A DNA stretch of 64,000 nt, from contig NZ_JARRAE010000013.1 of assembly GCF_030376605.1 (NCBI RefSeq), forward strand, positions 30,409 to 94,408. The letters run 5' to 3'. The notes under the pieces are model-generated. The model was not told where the DNA came from. It searched no databases and was given only the letters and a program-made list of their open reading frames with translations. Positions 48,488 through 57,633 of this stretch are shown here, piece after piece. The DNA is from Pseudochrobactrum sp. sp1633. GTDB taxonomy: Bacteria > Pseudomonadota > Alphaproteobacteria > Rhizobiales > Rhizobiaceae. Every line of letters starts with the position of its first letter. The stretch's first letter is position 1. A program made the position numbers and the translations under genes.

Positions 48488-48519
48488 ATTGCCGAAAAGT
48501 GTGAACCACCTCAGGCAAT
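48488..48519. repeat. Degenerate module A of the intergenic palindrome
   Basis: ATTGCC and GGCAAT flank CCGAAAAGTGTGAACC, the left core of the RIME-like module A; the right half is lost. It lies just after the potF hairpin. Confidence 0.5.
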
Positions 48520-48582
48520 GACACAGCGACATTTCAAAATAGCGCTTAAGGCCAATAAGACCCGCAATATGAGGGGAACAGC

Positions 48583-49728
48583 ATGAAATCCTTCGGTAGT
48601 TTTCGCCGTAAGTTCTCACCCTGGAACGATCCGGCTGCCAAGCCGTATATTTCATTCGAGAACATCGTCAAAAAATTCGACGATGTGACGGTGATTGATG
48701 ATCTGTCTCTGAATATTTTTAACCGCGAGTTTTTTGCTCTGCTGGGGGCTTCCGGCAGCGGTAAATCGACTTTGATGCGTATGCTGGCGGGTTTTGAAGA
48801 GCCGACCTCCGGTCGTATCATGCTGGACGGGCAGGATATGCGCGGCATTCCGCCTTATAAGCGTCCGGTGAATATGATGTTCCAGTCCTATGCGCTGTTT
48901 CCGCATATGACTGTTGAGCAGAATATTGCTTTTGGCCTGAAGCAGGACGGCATGGCGAAATCTGAAATGGATGATCGCGTCAATGATATGCTGAAACTGG
49001 TGAAGCTGGAGAAGTTTACCAAGCGCAAACCGCATCAGCTTTCCGGAGGTCAGCGTCAGCGCGTGGCTTTGGCGCGCGCGGTTGCCAAGCGCCCGAAAGT
49101 ATTGCTGCTCGATGAGCCGCTGGGCGCACTGGACAAGAAACTGCGCGAAGAAACCCAGTTTGAGCTGATGGATTTGCAGATGAATCTCGGCCTTACATTT
49201 CTGATCGTGACACATGATCAGGAAGAGGCAATGACGATGGCAGACCGTATTGCGGTGCTCGATAAAGGGCAGATCATGCAGGTTGCTACTCCGGCAGAGG
49301 TTTATGAAGCACCGAGCAGCAAATTTGTGGCCGACTTCATCGGCAATATTAATATTATCGAGGGTGAAGTCAGCCATTTTGCCAATGGCAAGGCGGATAT
49401 TGACAGCGCGGCAAATAATGTAGCGATCCGCACCAAGACAAGCCGTGATCTGCAAACCGGCCAGAAAGTCTGGTATGCAATCCGCCCTGAGAAAATCAGT
49501 ATCAGTCGTGACAAGCCGGAAGATGCATCAGTGAATGCGTTGCAGGGCGAGCTTTGGGATATTGCCTATTTCGGCGATATGAACGTGTTCCATGTGCGTC
49601 TTGCCAATGGACGCACGATCAAAGCATCGAGCATGAACTCTGTGCGCCGTACTGATGATCCGCTGGGTTACGATGAGCAGGTCTGGGTCTCCTTTGAGGA
49701 TGACGCCGGTATGGTTCTGGTTGCCTGA
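48583..49728 (+). CDS. potG: Polyamine ABC transporter, ATP-binding protein
   Basis: ATPase of the transporter, 381 residues. Walker A is LLGASGSGKSTLMRMLAG, signature HQLSGGQRQRVALARAVA, Walker B VLLLDEPLGALDKKLR, switch histidine in FLIVTHDQEEAMTMAD. A C-terminal TOBE domain (VWYAIRPEKISISRDKPEDA) is present. AGGGGA precedes the ATG. Gaps of 140 bases to potF (with a hairpin) and 77 bases to potH (with a palindromic repeat) divide the operon. Confidence 0.95.
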   Translation: MKSFGSFRRKFSPWNDPAAKPYISFENIVKKFDDVTVIDDLSLNIFNREFFALLGASGSGKSTLMRMLAGFEEPTSGRIMLDGQDMRGIPPYKRPVNMMFQSYALFPHMTVEQNIAFGLKQDGMAKSEMDDRVNDMLKLVKLEKFTKRKPHQLSGGQRQRVALARAVAKRPKVLLLDEPLGALDKKLREETQFELMDLQMNLGLTFLIVTHDQEEAMTMADRIAVLDKGQIMQVATPAEVYEAPSSKFVADFIGNINIIEGEVSHFANGKADIDSAANNVAIRTKTSRDLQTGQKVWYAIRPEKISISRDKPEDASVNALQGELWDIAYFGDMNVFHVRLANGRTIKASSMNSVRRTDDPLGYDEQVWVSFEDDAGMVLVA

Positions 49729-49737
49729 TCACCCAAA

Positions 49738-49779
49738 GCGCATTCCGAAAAGTGTGAGCGGTTTTCGGATAAAATGCGC
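49738..49779. repeat. RIME-like module A between potG and potH
   Basis: GCGCATT and AATGCGC flank CCGAAAAGTGTGAGCGG and TTTTCGGAT, the same layout as module A at 5922. It lies inside the operon and would form a strong stem in the mRNA between the ATPase and the permease genes. Confidence 0.85.
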
Positions 49780-49805
49780 GTCATCAAAGAATTGAGGAGT
49801 AGCCC

Positions 49806-50717
49806 ATGCAAAAAATGATTGCAGCTATTGCTTCCAGAGCGGTGATCGCCGTGCCATATATCTGGCTCGGTCTGTTTTTCCTGATCCCGTTCATCATCGT
49901 TTTCAAGATTTCGCTGTCGCAGGTGGCTATGGCCATTCCGGCCTATGATCCGCGCTTTTTCTGGAGCGACGGCTTAAGCGGTTTCTGGACGAAGATTCAG
50001 CAGTTTTCTTTTGAGAACTATATCTGGCTGACGCAGGATTCGCTCTATTACAAAGCTTATTTGTCGAGCGTAAAGATTGCAGGTGTCTCGACTTTTCTGG
50101 CGCTGTTGATCGGTTTTCCGCTGGCCTATGGCATGGCGCGTGCACCGCTCACATTGCGTCCCACACTTTTGATGCTGGTGATCCTGCCATTCTGGACGTC
50201 TTTCCTCATTCGTGTTTATGCGTGGATTGCAATTCTGAAGCCGGAAGGTCTGCTTAATCAGTTTCTGATGTGGCTGAATATCATTGATACACCGCTGACA
50301 ATTCTGAACACGGATACGGCGGTTTATATCGGTATTGTCTATTCCTATCTGCCATTCATGGTGCTGCCGATCTATTCGGCGCTGGAGAAAATGGACTATT
50401 CGCTGATTGAAGCTGCGCAGGATCTGGGCTGCACACCACTCAAAGCTTTCTGGAAAATCACCTTCCCGCTGGCACTGCCGGGTGTCATTGCCGGCTCGAT
50501 GCTGGTTTTTATTCCGGCAATCGGTGAGTTCGTGATCCCTGATCTGCTGGGCGGCTCCAGCACGCTGATGATCGGTAAGACATTGTGGAGCGAATTTTTC
50601 TCCAACCGCGACTGGCCGGTATCGGCAGCTGTGGCGGTGGTGTTGCTGGTTATTCTGGTCATCCCGATTGTTCTGTTCCAGCGCATGCAAACACCGGCTC
50701 AGGAGGGCAAGAAATAA
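49806..50717 (+). CDS. potH: Polyamine ABC transporter, permease 1
   Basis: Inner-membrane permease of 303 residues with six or seven helices. The EAA loop that touches the ATPase is EAAQDLGCTPLKAFWKITFP. The N-terminal YIWLGLFFLIPFIIVFKISL is typical of PotH. GAGGAG lies shortly before the ATG. Its stop codon overlaps the potI start by one base (TAATG). Confidence 0.94.
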   Translation: MQKMIAAIASRAVIAVPYIWLGLFFLIPFIIVFKISLSQVAMAIPAYDPRFFWSDGLSGFWTKIQQFSFENYIWLTQDSLYYKAYLSSVKIAGVSTFLALLIGFPLAYGMARAPLTLRPTLLMLVILPFWTSFLIRVYAWIAILKPEGLLNQFLMWLNIIDTPLTILNTDTAVYIGIVYSYLPFMVLPIYSALEKMDYSLIEAAQDLGCTPLKAFWKITFPLALPGVIAGSMLVFIPAIGEFVIPDLLGGSSTLMIGKTLWSEFFSNRDWPVSAAVAVVLLVILVIPIVLFQRMQTPAQEGKK

Positions 50718-51541
50718 TGAACGCTACATCCTGGTCACGTTTTAATATTGTATCGGTGGTTCTGGGCTTTGCCTTTCTGTATCTGCCGATTGTGCTGCTG
50801 GTGGTCTATTCATTTAATGAATCACGCCTTGTCACTGTCTGGTCTGGCTTTTCGGTTAAATGGTATTTTGAGCTTTTCAAAAATCAGGGGCTGAAAGATG
50901 CCGCATGGGTGACGCTAAGAGTTGGCGTGCTTTCGGCAACGATTGCTACAGTGCTTGGCACGCTGGGTGCACTGGCTTTAACGCGCTATACGCGCTTTCG
51001 CGGTCGCACACTGTTCTCGGGCATGATCTATGCACCACTGGTGATGCCGGAGGTGATTACCGGTCTGTCTTTGCTGTTGCTGTTTGTGGCTGTCGGTTTT
51101 GATCGCGGTTTCTGGACTGTAACCTTGGCACATATCACGTTTGCGATGTGTTTTGTGGCGGTGGTGGTGCAGTCGCGTCTGGTGAGCTTTGACCGGTCAC
51201 TGGAAGAGGCAGCGATGGATCTCGGTGCACCGCCGGTCACAACTTTCATGAAAATCACACTGCCGATCATTCTGCCTGCGGTGGTTTCCGGCTGGATGCT
51301 GGCTTTCACCCTGTCGCTAGATGATCTGGTTATTGCCAGCTTCACCTCTGGTCCCGGTGCAACCACGCTGCCGATGAAAATCTACAGCCAGGTGCGTCTG
51401 GGCGTAACACCGGAGATCAACGCGGTCTGTACGTTGCTGATCGCTTTGGTGGCGACAGGTGTGATCATCGCTTCTGTTGTGAATAAACGCCGCGTGGTGC
51501 AGCGCCAGCGTGACGAGCAGGCGGCTTTCCGCCTCGGCTGA
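50717..51541 (+). CDS. potI: Polyamine ABC transporter, permease 2
   Basis: Second permease, 274 residues, six membrane helices. Its EAA loop is EAAMDLGAPPVTTFMKITLP, and YLPIVLLVVYSFNESRLVTV is the usual PotI start. The ATG at 50717 overlaps the potH stop and has AGGAGGG 9 bases before it, so I reject the longer frame from 50585, which would overlap potH by over 130 bases. Last gene of the operon, followed by a long terminator stem. Confidence 0.94.
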   Translation: MNATSWSRFNIVSVVLGFAFLYLPIVLLVVYSFNESRLVTVWSGFSVKWYFELFKNQGLKDAAWVTLRVGVLSATIATVLGTLGALALTRYTRFRGRTLFSGMIYAPLVMPEVITGLSLLLLFVAVGFDRGFWTVTLAHITFAMCFVAVVVQSRLVSFDRSLEEAAMDLGAPPVTTFMKITLPIILPAVVSGWMLAFTLSLDDLVIASFTSGPGATTLPMKIYSQVRLGVTPEINAVCTLLIALVATGVIIASVVNKRRVVQRQRDEQAAFRLG

Positions 51542-51562
51542 TCTGCGCTGTCAGAGAATATT

Positions 51563-51600
51563 AAAAAGCCGGTGCATCAATAGAGATGCACCGGCTTTTT
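51563..51600. terminator. Bidirectional terminator between potI and the AsmA-like gene
   Basis: AAAAAGCCGGTGCATC pairs perfectly over 16 bp with GATGCACCGGCTTTTT around a 6-base loop. Confidence 0.93.
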
Positions 51601-51602
51601 GT

Positions 51603-53573
51603 TTATTTTGATGGTGAGATAAACGGTCTGTCCCATGAACCACCAACAAAGAAATGCAGATTTTCTGTCGGAGGAACTGGCGGTTCTGTTGGCGTCAGTT
51701 CTGTGGTTTCCGGCGTGGCGACAGGAGCAGGCGGCGTTGCTTCACCCGTATCTGCCGCCTCTTTTTCCGGTTGGGCAAGAGTGAGCGTGCCGGACAATGC
51801 CAGACTGCGATCTGTCAGCGGAATAATACCGCTGAGAGACAATGTGCCCTGTATGGTTTCGGTTTTGGTGGTTTCCAGCGTCGCAACACCGTCGCCCAGT
51901 GATGCTTTGACATCCAGCCGTTTGAAATCAAGGCTGACCTTATCGCGCCGTTGAAGAGCGAAGAAACCCTCGCTCTTCATCTTGGCAATGAAGTCATTGA
52001 GGTCAAAGCCCAGCATCCGGCCATTGTTGAGCGTAAAGCTGATTTGACCGCGCGCATTTTGTAACATGCTGTGCAAATCATGGGGTGAGGTTTCTGCGGT
52101 TACAGAAAGATTGCCCTGTCCGCTTAAAATCGGATCGCTCAGACCAATGGCGGTCAGGAATGCAGCACTGTCAACATTCGCAGCATTAAGACGTATGCTG
52201 ATATTATCTTTGCCAGTGTCTGTTTGTGCAAGTTTGACGCTGGATTGAATTGAGCCTTTGAAGGCTTTTGCATCGCCGATATCAAAGATTGCCTGCCCGT
52301 CGCGAACTTGCAGAGCAGCGGCAAGTCCGGTCATCTGCGCTGTGCCGATAGTTGCATTTTGAGCCGAGAGGCGGATATCGAGATCAGCGCTGTTGAGCAG
52401 TCTTGTGTCGATCATGCGCGGCGGGCCATAGCGATAACCGTTAAAGCTCTTGCTCTGCTCATCCTCACTGACTTTGGTGACCAGCGTGGTAGCCGTATGG
52501 AAGAAGGACACGGCATTCAGCGTCTGAAAAGCCAGCGTACCGGTTACAACAGGGCGCTCTTTGCCAAAGCCGATTTCTGCGGCTCCTTTGGCAGGCATAT
52601 TGTTGAGATTGAGCACAATGTCAGCGAGTTTAACACGCACCGGTGTGGCGCTGACATTGGTTTCAATGCTGAAGGCATCTTCTTCCGTCGCGCGGCGGGA
52701 ATAGCTGGCATCCGAGGAGAGGCCAAGCCAGTGCAGGCTCTCGCTGAGTGAGGGGCTGGAAAGGCTGAAAGCGCCCTCACTGAAAAGATTTTCAGAAATA
52801 TTGCTGCGGCCATCAAAGCTGATAGTCAGGGGCTTGCTGGATATTTGCGCTGTAATCTGGCTCATGCCATTGGCCAGCAGCAAAAGCGGCTGCGCAATAT
52901 TCAGATTATATTCGGCGGTTTCTCCATGCCAGACCGCTTTGCCTTTAACGGTCGCACCGCTTGTTGTTTGCGGCCAGTTAATGCTGGCATTGATCTCGGT
53001 TACTTTTTCCTGCTGTTCTGTGTTGCGGGTGGTGAAACCGACAGAACTGTTTTCCAGCACCAGCCTGCCAAAAGGCATGGTTTGCAGCTGTTTATCATTC
53101 GCCTGCTCATTGGTTGCTCGTTGCGCTGTCACATTGCGTGCCTGCCGGATGGCAAGGCCGAGGCGACCGGATGAGGAGGCCAGCGTATTCACAAATTGGG
53201 GCAGGTCATCCACCGGTTCGCTCAATGTGAAATGAGCTTTGATCAGCCGTGTTTCAGAAAAAGCAACGCGGCCAAACAGGGCATCAAGCGGCGACATTTC
53301 CACTTCAATACGCTCTGCGGCCATAAAAGGGATATTGGCATCGCCCATCTTGCTCAAAGTGACATCACTGAGTGAGGCGCGGAAAACCGGAAAGAAGCTT
53401 AAACGCGGCGGTTGACGGATTTCAACGCTATAGCCTGTCCATGCACTGATATTCTGCGCCAGATGCAGGCGGATTGCATCGGTTGAGATAATATAAGGCA
53501 GTGCGGCCAGCGCTCCGGTAAACAGCACTGCCAGAATAACGATAACAGCCAGCAAAGGGCGTATCAGCTTCAT
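51603..53573 (-). CDS. AsmA-family protein
   Basis: Large envelope protein of about 656 residues. It has one N-terminal membrane helix (LIRPLLAVIVILAVLFTGAL) and then a long beta-rich periplasmic part. The C-terminal AsmA domain includes ISFTLNNGRMLGFDLNDFIA and VSLDFKRLDVKASLGDGVAT, ending in a Pro/Thr-rich tail. Family members bridge the two membranes and are linked to outer-membrane lipid transport or assembly. The start is the ATG at 53573; an upstream TTG at 53594 is less likely. No partner gene adjoins it. Confidence 0.88.
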   Translation of the reverse strand: MKLIRPLLAVIVILAVLFTGALAALPYIISTDAIRLHLAQNISAWTGYSVEIRQPPRLSFFPVFRASLSDVTLSKMGDANIPFMAAERIEVEMSPLDALFGRVAFSETRLIKAHFTLSEPVDDLPQFVNTLASSSGRLGLAIRQARNVTAQRATNEQANDKQLQTMPFGRLVLENSSVGFTTRNTEQQEKVTEINASINWPQTTSGATVKGKAVWHGETAEYNLNIAQPLLLLANGMSQITAQISSKPLTISFDGRSNISENLFSEGAFSLSSPSLSESLHWLGLSSDASYSRRATEEDAFSIETNVSATPVRVKLADIVLNLNNMPAKGAAEIGFGKERPVVTGTLAFQTLNAVSFFHTATTLVTKVSEDEQSKSFNGYRYGPPRMIDTRLLNSADLDIRLSAQNATIGTAQMTGLAAALQVRDGQAIFDIGDAKAFKGSIQSSVKLAQTDTGKDNISIRLNAANVDSAAFLTAIGLSDPILSGQGNLSVTAETSPHDLHSMLQNARGQISFTLNNGRMLGFDLNDFIAKMKSEGFFALQRRDKVSLDFKRLDVKASLGDGVATLETTKTETIQGTLSLSGIIPLTDRSLALSGTLTLAQPEKEAADTGEATPPAPVATPETTELTPTEPPVPPTENLHFFVGGSWDRPFISPSK

Positions 53574-53696
53574 TGTGTTCCGATCACGTAACAAATTATA
53601 TCAGGCTGTGTCTGATTTAAACCAGCTTCAGCCTGTTGCAAAGACTGCAATCAGAAGAAAGAACGGCAGCTTGATGATTGCTGCCGGTCAGCCTGT

Positions 53697-56600
53697 TTAT
53701 TCAGCAAGGACACGGGTTGGCGGGAAGGTGATTTCCACAGTTGTGCCCTGTTCCGGTGCGGATTCAATGGAGAATTGCGCACGATTGGCTTCCACCATCG
53801 CTTTGGTGAGCGGCAGCCCCAGACCTGTACCCTGTTGACGCCAGTCTTTAACATCAGCGTTCTTTAAGGTTTGGGTCTGGTTGTGATGATTGCTGACCTG
53901 TCTGAATGGCTTCAGCGCCTGTTCCAGTTCATTCTGGTTCATACCGATGCCGGTATCACGCACCCGCATCACCACATGGCCGTCCGGCTCATAACTGGTG
54001 GAGACGATCACCTGACCACCCTGACCGGTAAAGCGGATAGCATTGGACAGGAGATTGAGCGCGACCTGACGGATAGAGCGGGCATCCGCCACAATGTCCG
54101 GCAGGAAGGCAGAGAAACTGGAGCGGATAATAACCCGCTCGCGATTGGCCTGCGGCTGCATCAGCGCCACGGCCTCAGCCAGCGCATCATTAAGAGCCAC
54201 GGCTTCAAATTCGAGATCCAGCGCACCGGCCTCAATCTTGGAAATATCCAGAAGATCATTGACGAGCGCCAGCACATGATTGCCTGAGCGGTGAATATCA
54301 CGCAGATATTCACGATAGCGGTCATTGCCGATCGGGCCGAATTTTTCTTCCGCCATCAGTTCGGAGAAACCGATAATCGCATTCAGCGGCGTGCGGATTT
54401 CATGGCTGATACGTGCCAGAAATTCAGTTTTATGGGTGGAGGCGCGCTCGGCCTCCTGACGGGCCGAAGTCAGTTCTTCCTCTGCACGTTTCCACTGCGT
54501 AATATCGCGCATCACGGCGCAATAGCCTTTGGAGGCAGGAAGTTTGCCAATGGTCATAAACAACGGGATAAAACGCCCCTGTGCTTCGCGACCGATCACC
54601 TCGCGCCCGTCATTGAGCAGGCTGGCAACGCCATCGCCGGAAAGACCGTGAATATAGTCAATTGCAGCGCGCTGGCTTTCAATCGCAAACAGCACGGCAA
54701 AAGATTTGCCCGCCAGTTCATTAACATCATAACCGAACAATGCGGCGGCTGACTGGTTGAGTGAGCGGATTTTGCCATCCTGACCAATAATCACAACGCC
54801 GTCTGTTGCGGTGTCAAGAATAGAGGTCAGCTCATCTATCTGGGTTTGCAAAGCCTGAAAATCAGACGGCTTCCGGCTGTCTGCGGAAGTGGATACCGTG
54901 TCAGGCTTATCTTCTTCCGTTTCCGGATTTTCCTCTGACTGCAAGACCAGTTCTGATTGCATCTGATGCACAGGATTTTCGTGCAGAAGCGGGGCGTTTT
55001 CAACGGTGCTGACCAGAGACAGTTTGGCAGGTTTGGTGCTGATAGTGTCGTCATTATCGGCCTTCAGCACCAGCTCCGGTAACAGACTGAGCATCAGGGC
55101 GCGTGCACCTTGCCAGGGAACGGACTGCAAATGTGCTTCCACAATTTTGTGGCCGCCATCGGCGAGGCAAAGGATCATGCCACTGAGATTGCTGTCATCT
55201 GCCTGAGCAAAAAGCGCATCAATACCACCCGCATGGCGCAGGTCATCCAGTGAGGTATAGCCGGTCATGTCGAAAAACGCCTGATTGGCGAAATGCAGGC
55301 GATCCGCGCTGTGGATCAGCACCGGAACCGGCAGCCCGCTCAGGACATGCAGATCTTCATCTTCCTGAGACATCGTTTCCGGCTGGCCGGAGAGCTTGCC
55401 CGCCTTTTCAGCATGCTGATTGAAGTTCGCCGGTTGTGTGTCGTGCGGATAAGGAATTTCGGCAGCTTTCAATGGAAGCGGTGTGGTTGCTGTGACCGGT
55501 TCGGCATCCGGCACAGGTGCAGCCTCGGCAACAGAAGAGTGCTCCGCAGACTGAGGTTTTGGTGTTTTTTGTAAAACCTCACGGCGCAGACGATCGGCAA
55601 TCTCTCGAAAAGCATTGCGCTCAGTCGGTGAAAGACCGCTTTCCGGACGGGCAGGGCGAATTTCAGTAATGGTGCCGGTTTTATGCGGCTCTGTATCTGC
55701 CGGTTTCTGCTCGCTAGCCGTGTCCAAATCCTGCTGACGTATCTGCGAAGCGCGCAGAGCTTCCATCAGAATGATTTTTTCACTGGCGAGTGGGTTTTTC
55801 GTCGCGTCGCCTTCCAGAGATGCCACACGGGAACTCTGCACAGCGACAGGGCCGGAAATCAGAGCCATGCCAATGGCTTCAGGATCAGTTTCGGCCAGAG
55901 ACGGATAGAGTACGCCAAAACCGCTGAATCCGGAAAATGCCTTATCGCGGGCAAAAGCAGGCAAGGCAGCAAGATCAACAGGGATGCGTTGATCTGTGCC
56001 CTGTAGCGGCCAGAAAATTCTTTTGCCTGACCAGGTTTCGCGCTGGTTCAAAAGCGCTGCAATGACACCGTCACTGTCGAAGCCGAAGACCTTTGCGACA
56101 TCAGAGAATTTACGGCCGATAATATCTGCCGCATTGTTACCGACAATTGCTGCAAATTCCGGCGAAATTTCAGTGAAAACTGTGTCTGCATCAACCTTCC
56201 AGATAAAGCGGGCAGGCGCAGCTTCTTCTGTTGCAAGTTCGCTCTTATTTTGGCTGGTGCTTTCCGGTTCTGCGTGAACTTCAGCCGGTTCCTCTGTGGT
56301 TTCAGCCGCAGGAGCAGGCTCCGGCGCAATATGGTTGTCCTGCACTTTGGGCACGATAAAGAGATAAGGTGCGCGCACATCCTGATCATCGAGCCGGATC
56401 ATCATTGCAGGCAATGTACCTTGGCCGGCACGAACACGCCGCCGGACAATGCCTTCTGCCTCATCCTGCGTTTCAATAATGAGATCAGCCAAAGTGTTGC
56501 TATTAATCTGCAAAGCGTCAAATTGCGCATCATCGTTCAGCACTGTGCCGTCGGCCTGAAGCTGCACCACATGATGCTGGGGTAAGGACAAAGCATGATT

Positions 56601-56969
56601 GTCAGCTTTATCGCTTGCCGCAGTTGTCATCAGAATAACGGGGTTTTCGGCCGTGTCGAGGGGCAGGGGTGTGACAGTGCATTGCTGCAATGACGCCTGC
56701 AGGCCGCCCAGACGCAGCATAACCGTCTGCGGAATTTCATTTTGCAGGTTCAGAGCCAAAATCTGGCGTCGCGTTTGCGGGCTTAAATCGGTGTTTGCGC
56801 CAATGGCAGTCGCAGCATTCTCCTCGCCAAGAAGGCGCGCACCGGCATCATTTGCCCAGACGATGGTTTGCAGGTCATGCGACAGCACCAGCATGGCATC
56901 CTGTCTTGCAAGGGCTGCACGGATGCCGGAAAGGGGGATCAGCTCCATGAAATCCAGATGCTGTTGCAT
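53697..56969 (-). CDS. pdhS: PAS-domain sensor kinase, PdhS-like
   Basis: Soluble histidine kinase of about 1090 residues, in the PleC/DivJ/PdhS group that acts on DivK in the cell-cycle network. PAS-like modules occur near residues 270-370, 545-640 and 730-830 (clearest: DTATDGVVIIGQDGKIRSLN). HisKA has the phosphoacceptor His in ARISHEIRTPLNAIIGFSEL; the ATPase has RVRDTGIGMNQNELEQA and GTGLGLPLTKAMVEANRA. There is no membrane helix, as in Brucella PdhS, an essential old-pole marker. The long acidic linker (residues 210-260) is low-complexity. The start is uncertain: ATG at 56969 or a TTG at 56993. A perfect CtrA box stands upstream. Confidence 0.88.
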   Translation of the reverse strand: MQQHLDFMELIPLSGIRAALARQDAMLVLSHDLQTIVWANDAGARLLGEENAATAIGANTDLSPQTRRQILALNLQNEIPQTVMLRLGGLQASLQQCTVTPLPLDTAENPVILMTTAASDKADNHALSLPQHHVVQLQADGTVLNDDAQFDALQINSNTLADLIIETQDEAEGIVRRRVRAGQGTLPAMMIRLDDQDVRAPYLFIVPKVQDNHIAPEPAPAAETTEEPAEVHAEPESTSQNKSELATEEAAPARFIWKVDADTVFTEISPEFAAIVGNNAADIIGRKFSDVAKVFGFDSDGVIAALLNQRETWSGKRIFWPLQGTDQRIPVDLAALPAFARDKAFSGFSGFGVLYPSLAETDPEAIGMALISGPVAVQSSRVASLEGDATKNPLASEKIILMEALRASQIRQQDLDTASEQKPADTEPHKTGTITEIRPARPESGLSPTERNAFREIADRLRREVLQKTPKPQSAEHSSVAEAAPVPDAEPVTATTPLPLKAAEIPYPHDTQPANFNQHAEKAGKLSGQPETMSQEDEDLHVLSGLPVPVLIHSADRLHFANQAFFDMTGYTSLDDLRHAGGIDALFAQADDSNLSGMILCLADGGHKIVEAHLQSVPWQGARALMLSLLPELVLKADNDDTISTKPAKLSLVSTVENAPLLHENPVHQMQSELVLQSEENPETEEDKPDTVSTSADSRKPSDFQALQTQIDELTSILDTATDGVVIIGQDGKIRSLNQSAAALFGYDVNELAGKSFAVLFAIESQRAAIDYIHGLSGDGVASLLNDGREVIGREAQGRFIPLFMTIGKLPASKGYCAVMRDITQWKRAEEELTSARQEAERASTHKTEFLARISHEIRTPLNAIIGFSELMAEEKFGPIGNDRYREYLRDIHRSGNHVLALVNDLLDISKIEAGALDLEFEAVALNDALAEAVALMQPQANRERVIIRSSFSAFLPDIVADARSIRQVALNLLSNAIRFTGQGGQVIVSTSYEPDGHVVMRVRDTGIGMNQNELEQALKPFRQVSNHHNQTQTLKNADVKDWRQQGTGLGLPLTKAMVEANRAQFSIESAPEQGTTVEITFPPTRVLAE

Positions 56970-57410
56970 ATATTTAAATCCGTACCCGACCAATAATCGT
57001 TATTTTGATCTGTCTTAAGCTGTTGTCTGTCATTCGGAAATGAAGGGTTCCGATCTGAATGTTGTCTGCATTATCATCACAAAGCAGCCGGTTCTGACAA
57101 ACACTTTCTTAACTATTAGTTAATGTCCCCAGCGGCTGAGCCAAATCACACGGCGCATGTTTCGTTTGCTCACGGTGATTATGGTTAACCAGTGGTAAAT
57201 ACACCGTTTACATGGCATAATCATGATCGGCAGGTATGCTCACTGTGCCGGTTTTCCGGTTTTTTAGGCATGTGAAATAAAATCTGGGGCGATAATCCGG
57301 TAAAGCATCATATTTTCACAAAGTTTTTTTGATATATGCTTGCAATATGCAGTGATTTTACGTATCTGACCCCTATCGGCAGCGTGATTGATTCACTGCC
57401 GGATTGGTAC
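56970..57410. other. Non-coding gap between pdhS and tRNA-His
   Basis: About 440 bases with no protein gene. It holds a CtrA box at 57109-57123, TTAACC half-sites near 57184, and just before the tRNA a short hairpin-prone stretch. It should hold the pdhS promoter and the tRNA promoter. Confidence 0.55.
57109..57123. promoter_or_regulatory. Candidate CtrA box before pdhS
   Basis: TTAACTATTAGTTAA is both TTAA-N7-TTAA and a near-perfect palindrome, 140 bases upstream of the chosen pdhS start. Confidence 0.68.
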
Positions 57411-57487
57411 GCGGTCGTAGCTCAGTTGGTTAGAGCGCAGGATTGTGGCTCCTGAGGTCGGTGGTTCAACTCCACTCGACCGTACCA
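57411..57487 (+). tRNA. tRNA-His (GTG anticodon)
   Basis: Full cloverleaf of 77 bases. Acceptor GCGGTCG pairs with CGACCGT (first pair G-T), D arm GCTC/GAGC, anticodon stem CAGGA/TCCTG with loop TTGTGGC (anticodon GTG), T arm GGTGG-TTCAACT-CCACT region, and an encoded CCA. The discriminator is A73 and the base before position 1 is C, not G. This is the unusual tRNA-His form known from alphaproteobacteria, whose histidyl-tRNA synthetase does not need G-1. Confidence 0.96.
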
Positions 57488-57556
57488 TTCCCTCCCTTGC
57501 ATTACATCAATAATAAGATTGCAAAGCTTTAACGGTTTTGACAGTTGACGTCTAAA

Positions 57557-57618
57557 GATATGCGTAAAAACAAAAAGATAGAGCATTTCTTGTAATTCAA
57601 TACAGGCGCGAAATGCTC
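57557..57618. repeat. RIME-like module B after tRNA-His
   Basis: GAGCATTTC and GAAATGCTC form the inverted arms; the left flank, TGCGTAAAAACAAAAAGATA, matches the module B flank of the element at 5916. It lies between the tRNA and the end of xseA and may terminate xseA. Confidence 0.8.
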
Positions 57619-57633
57619 CGGACGATGTTTTAT

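Noticed and set aside
49974..50690. Minus-strand frame of 238 residues rich in Gln, His and Arg
   Set aside because: Antisense to the potH permease; composition is that of reversed hydrophobic codons.
50585..50716. Longer N terminus for PotI
   Set aside because: It would overlap potH by over 130 bases; the ATG at 50717 has a strong ribosome site and coupled overlap.
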